Origin: Anaerolineae bacterium
GTDB taxonomy: Bacteria; Chloroflexota; Anaerolineae; Aggregatilineales; Phototrophicaceae
Length of the DNA stretch: 32,551 nt
Reading direction: 5' to 3'
NCBI GenBank assembly: GCA_030950085.1
Contig: JAUZRW010000051.1
Location: 1 to 32,551, forward strand
Under the pieces are notes generated by a model. The model worked only from the letters and a program-made list of their open reading frames with translations. It did no database searches and had not been told where the DNA came from. Below are positions 30,185 through 32,551 of this stretch, piece by piece (position 1 is the first letter of the stretch; each line of letters starts with the position of its first letter). Both the position numbers and the translations under genes were made by a program.

Positions 30185-31516
30185 TTACTCTATTTCTGGG
30201 ATATTGCTACAATCGCCCGTAATTATGATGACATCTTCGCGCACCCAAGATTCATCTTCTAATTGCCACCACCGAAAATCATCGACAGCAACCGTTTGTC
30301 CAATCACTGCCAGCATGTCGTCAGCCTCTAATGTACCGGAGCGATTAAAATTGGTACCGGGTCCCGTTCGCTTGTTGATAGTGCCATTGGCACTGGCGAT
30401 ACAAGCCTCAAGGCGCTCTGAGGTAAATTCGTAAACCCAAATATTGCGCCCTTCGCACCGCGAATCAGAATCGCGTCCTAAGAGGGCAATGCCATATGTT
30501 CCCTCTCTTTCGACATTGATTTCTACTTGGTCAAAGACCCGTTCCCCATCAATATAGACGGTTAAAAATTCATCTGCCACAATGAATAACAGATGATGGG
30601 CTACAGACAAATCAAGACGCAAGGGTAAGCGTTGATAAATGGTTGTCTCTTCTGTGCCTTCGGAATCGTAATAAAAAATATCGCTTGAATTATCCAAGCC
30701 CACCTGCAAATAAGTCGAAACTGTCTCGCTACTGCCCCCGACAACCCGTGCGAGTAATGAACAATCTTCATACTCACTCGCACTGTCGCTTGTAAATTCA
30801 ATTTCTGCCGCCATCACGATATCAGTATGGGGCGCACGTCGTCCAAGTGGGGTAAAAACAAAGCCTTGCCCATTAAAGAACGCTCTATCTTCTTCAAATA
30901 CGAGACTCCCCCCTTCTTGTGCAACGAGTCCTAAATCTTGCAATTCCGCAATCGCCGCCTCCCAATCGTCCGCATAATTCGTCAGTTCGGCACCGCGAAT
31001 AATGAAATTGGGCGCATCATAAGATTCTATCATCTTCAATACTAATTCTCGATTGACCTCCAACGCCGACTTGGAACCGACAACAATCACCATGCCATAC
31101 GTGCCATTTTCCATTTCGATAACAAAGACAACGCCATCTAAATTATCAATCGTAATCGAGGCGACGGCTGCATCGCGCCGACCAATGAGTAAGGGCGCAG
31201 CATCCGCTTCAATATTGGGTTCAGCCGCGAGGTTTTGCGCGACATCAAAGGCTGATGATGCCCCTACTGCGTATGAAATAACCAGTTGAGTCGAAAACGC
31301 GGTAATCGACATTTGATAGCCACTTGCGAAGCCCGATAAGGTGACAAATGCAGGGTCACTAGCGTCGCCACGCCACGATGACGGATAATTAATCTTAAAG
31401 GTACTATCTTCAGCAACAAAGGTTGCATCCAACTCAGTTTGAGCAGCAATCGGAAGTAAGTCAAGTATGAAGAGTATTGCTGGCAGCAAAAGTATGTACA
31501 GGGTCTTACGTTTCAT
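30185..31516 (-). CDS. Secreted protein with concanavalin-like and SH3b domains (443 aa)
   Basis: Signal peptide at residues 1-25 (MKRKTLYILLLPAILFILDL ... AAQ). Residues 30-160 resemble a PsbP-like fold (FVAEDSTFKINYPSSWRG opening). Residues 200-360 look like a concanavalin/LamG-type beta-sandwich (FNGQGFVFTPLG, LTVYIDGERVFDQVEI, EGTYGIALLGRDSDSRCEG). Residues 370-435 are an SH3b domain (NKRTGPGTNFNRSGTLEADD, RWWQLEDESWVREDV). Probably binds a wall or surface polymer. Domain calls are by eye. ATG 31516 has GAGGA 4 nt upstream; the frame extends to 31537 without a ribosome binding site. It lies 39 bp after the small gene at 31556 and is likely cotranscribed. Confidence 0.75.
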   Translation of the reverse strand: MKRKTLYILLLPAILFILDLLPIAAQTELDATFVAEDSTFKINYPSSWRGDASDPAFVTLSGFASGYQMSITAFSTQLVISYAVGASSAFDVAQNLAAEPNIEADAAPLLIGRRDAAVASITIDNLDGVVFVIEMENGTYGMVIVVGSKSALEVNRELVLKMIESYDAPNFIIRGAELTNYADDWEAAIAELQDLGLVAQEGGSLVFEEDRAFFNGQGFVFTPLGRRAPHTDIVMAAEIEFTSDSASEYEDCSLLARVVGGSSETVSTYLQVGLDNSSDIFYYDSEGTEETTIYQRLPLRLDLSVAHHLLFIVADEFLTVYIDGERVFDQVEINVEREGTYGIALLGRDSDSRCEGRNIWVYEFTSERLEACIASANGTINKRTGPGTNFNRSGTLEADDMLAVIGQTVAVDDFRWWQLEDESWVREDVIIITGDCSNIPEIE

Positions 31517-31555
31517 CGTGTCCTCTATATCCAACAATGTGACTTCGCAGACACG

Positions 31556-31759
31556 CTATTCGGCAGGTTGGTCTTCATCCCCGACAGCACTCTCATCGAC
31601 AGGTTCTCGATAAATCGGCATCATGCCCGTCTTGGATGCAGCATCTTCCGCAATTTCTGGCTTCATTTTGCGGCGATTACATTCCGCTTTTAGGCGAGGT
31701 TCTAGTTCCGCTTTTGGGAAATTGCCAGTCTGTGAATTATCGTATACTCCGTCCGGCAT
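31556..31759 (-). CDS. Small hydrophilic protein of unknown function (67 aa)
   Basis: Not recognised. Highly charged with no signal or membrane segment; a basic middle (RLKAECNRRKMKPE, one Cys) is flanked by an acidic C-terminus (DESAVGDEDQPAE). A good Shine-Dalgarno, GGAGA with 7-nt spacing, supports translation. It lies 39 bp upstream of the SH3b protein gene on the same strand. Confidence 0.55.
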   Translation of the reverse strand: MPDGVYDNSQTGNFPKAELEPRLKAECNRRKMKPEIAEDAASKTGMMPIYREPVDESAVGDEDQPAE

Positions 31760-31863
31760 CAGAGAATCTCCTGTATCATCATTATTATGAAGTTACTACA
31801 TAGAAAATGTTAAAATAGCATCGGAAAAATGGCAATGTTGGTCTAATTCAAGCACCCTATAAA

Positions 31864-31887
31864 TCAAGTATAATGATAGCTACTTGA
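31864..31887. promoter_or_regulatory. ridA promoter region with inverted repeat over the -10
   Basis: TATAAT at 31869-31874 is a good -10 hexamer for ridA. It lies within an inverted repeat, TCAAGTA (31864-31870) and TACTTGA (31881-31887), with a 10-nt spacer. No convincing -35 is seen. A repressor bound there would block the promoter. Confidence 0.45.
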
Positions 31888-31912
31888 ATTATCTATACAA
31901 TAAAGGATTATT

Positions 31913-32299
31913 ATGGGAAAGAAAATAGTAGAAACTGATAAAGCGCCCGGTGCTGTTGGTCCCTACTCACAAGCGACTATCGTTAATGGCTTTGTCTATA
32001 CGGCTGGTCAAATTCCACTTATTCCGGGAACGAAGACTATCGTTGAGGGCGATATTCAAGCACAGGCACGTCAAGCCCTCGAAAATGTAAAAGGGGTTGT
32101 TGAAGCGGCAGGTTCAACCCTCGCTCATGTGGTGAAGACGACGGTATTTCTCAAAGATATGGATGATTTTGCCCGTATGAATGAGGTCTATGCAGAGTTT
32201 TTCACTGAAAACCCACCGGCACGCTCGGCTGTTGAGGTGGCTCGCTTGCCGCTAGATGTGATGATTGAAATTGAGGCGATTGCTGTCTTGAAAGATTAG
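31913..32299 (+). CDS. ridA: RidA-family enamine/imine deaminase (128 aa)
   Basis: Cytosolic trimeric enzyme that hydrolyses reactive 2-aminoacrylate and related imines released by PLP enzymes, protecting metabolism. Family features: GAVGPYSQA near the N-terminus, [45 protein letters not shown] and the signature [21 protein letters not shown]. The substrate-carboxylate Arg is R104. Full length. AAGGA is 6 nt before the ATG. It is monocistronic, with its own promoter. Confidence 0.95.
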   Translation: MGKKIVETDKAPGAVGPYSQATIVNGFVYTAGQIPLIPGTKTIVEGDIQAQARQALENVKGVVEAAGSTLAHVVKTTVFLKDMDDFARMNEVYAEFFTENPPARSAVEVARLPLDVMIEIEAIAVLKD

Positions 32300-32332
32300 T
32301 ATCTTGCATAATGCGACCTGAGAATTACAACG

Positions 32333-32352
32333 GGACGGCATGTAGCCGTCCC
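32333..32352. repeat. GGACGGCATGTAGCCGTCC hairpin
   Basis: A GGACGGC/GCCGTCC stem with a short loop, about 34 bp after the ridA stop. Almost the same hairpin opens the element at 9209. It could end ridA transcription, though TCTAG rather than a T-run follows. Confidence 0.45.
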
Positions 32353-32440
32353 TCTAGACTTTGGCTGTATTTGCAAAAAGAGAAGACTCTCGTTAAAAAG
32401 CTGAGTTAGTAAATAACAGCGATTAGAAAGTCTAACTCTA

Positions 32441-32551
32441 ATGTCAACTATCCCTCAAAACGAAGAACTTCTCAAGCATCTATTTGAGATATTAGAAGCC
32501 CATCGGCGTATTTTTACCCAAACTCGTGTTTATAATCGGGCAGTCGCGCTG
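32441..32551 (+). CDS. Partial CDS: N-terminus of a possible transposase (37 codons visible)
   Basis: An open frame from ATG 32441 runs off the right edge. It starts MSTIPQNEELLKHLFEILEA and continues HRRIFTQTRVYNRAVAL. The helix with Arg/Gln/Tyr pattern resembles the N-termini of transposases common in Chloroflexota, but only 37 residues are seen and the match is from memory. No strong ribosome binding site. Confidence 0.35.
   Translation, partial: MSTIPQNEELLKHLFEILEAHRRIFTQTRVYNRAVAL

Overview
The window looks like chromosomal DNA of a Chloroflexota bacterium (Anaerolineae-like), judged by gene content rather than by a marker gene: SH3b-ended secreted beta-propellers, a PP2C / divergent kinase / FHA signalling set, a class A penicillin-binding protein with a very long cytosolic N-terminus, and a form II (BMS-type) cox cluster. 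Base composition is moderate. No rRNA or tRNA gene was recognised. The lineage is an inference.

Layout. 1-1124: start of a possible transposase and a polytopic membrane protein (both minus). 1471-2930: a ZnuA-like metal-binding protein and a Fur/Zur regulator, divergent, sharing two near-identical operator-like palindromes. 3331-4293: phosphoglycerate-dehydrogenase-like enzyme. 4467-13289: molybdenum hydroxylase cluster coxG ... coxS-coxL-coxM (TAATG overlaps), coxD, an amidase, coxE, all plus strand. 13417-16002: membrane-anchored TolB-like propeller and a class V aminotransferase (minus). 16125-21645: PP2C phosphatase followed by a 1450-residue PBP1 (minus). 22139-23260: divergent Ser/Thr-kinase-like protein (plus). 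23391-26636: MFS-like remnant, propeller-SH3b protein, GNAT acetyltransferase and TIR-FHA protein (minus). 27189-29840: an 883-residue UxaA-type sugar-acid dehydratase made of two complementary, half-degenerate copies (plus). 30185-31759: SH3b exoprotein and a small hydrophilic protein (minus). 31913-32299: RidA (plus). 32441-end: start of another possible transposase.

How the genes work together. The cox genes encode a complete FeS/Mo/FAD hydroxylase with the maturation factors CoxG, CoxD and CoxE. The L subunit has AYRGAGR rather than the AYxCSFR loop of true CO dehydrogenases, so its substrate is open; the embedded amidase may point to an amide or heterocycle substrate. PP2C, the kinase-like protein, the FHA protein and the PBP with its Thr/Gln-rich cytosolic tail suggest phosphorylation-controlled cell-wall synthesis. 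Zinc uptake is probably controlled by the divergent Fur-family repressor.

Intergenic DNA is unusually repeat-rich. At least five families recur: (i) about 95-bp elements with GTRGARTC-type ends around a GTAGGGGC palindrome; (ii) a MITE-like element with TACATGACCAA termini, once in tandem with TAG between copies; (iii) a 140-150 bp double-hairpin MITE present as two inverted copies 11 kb apart; (iv) a CACAGAG-type imperfect hairpin; (v) a two-stem motif ending in CCCCGAAAGGGG. Several of these elements abut stop codons. The strongest novelty candidates are the internally duplicated UxaA protein and these repeat families.
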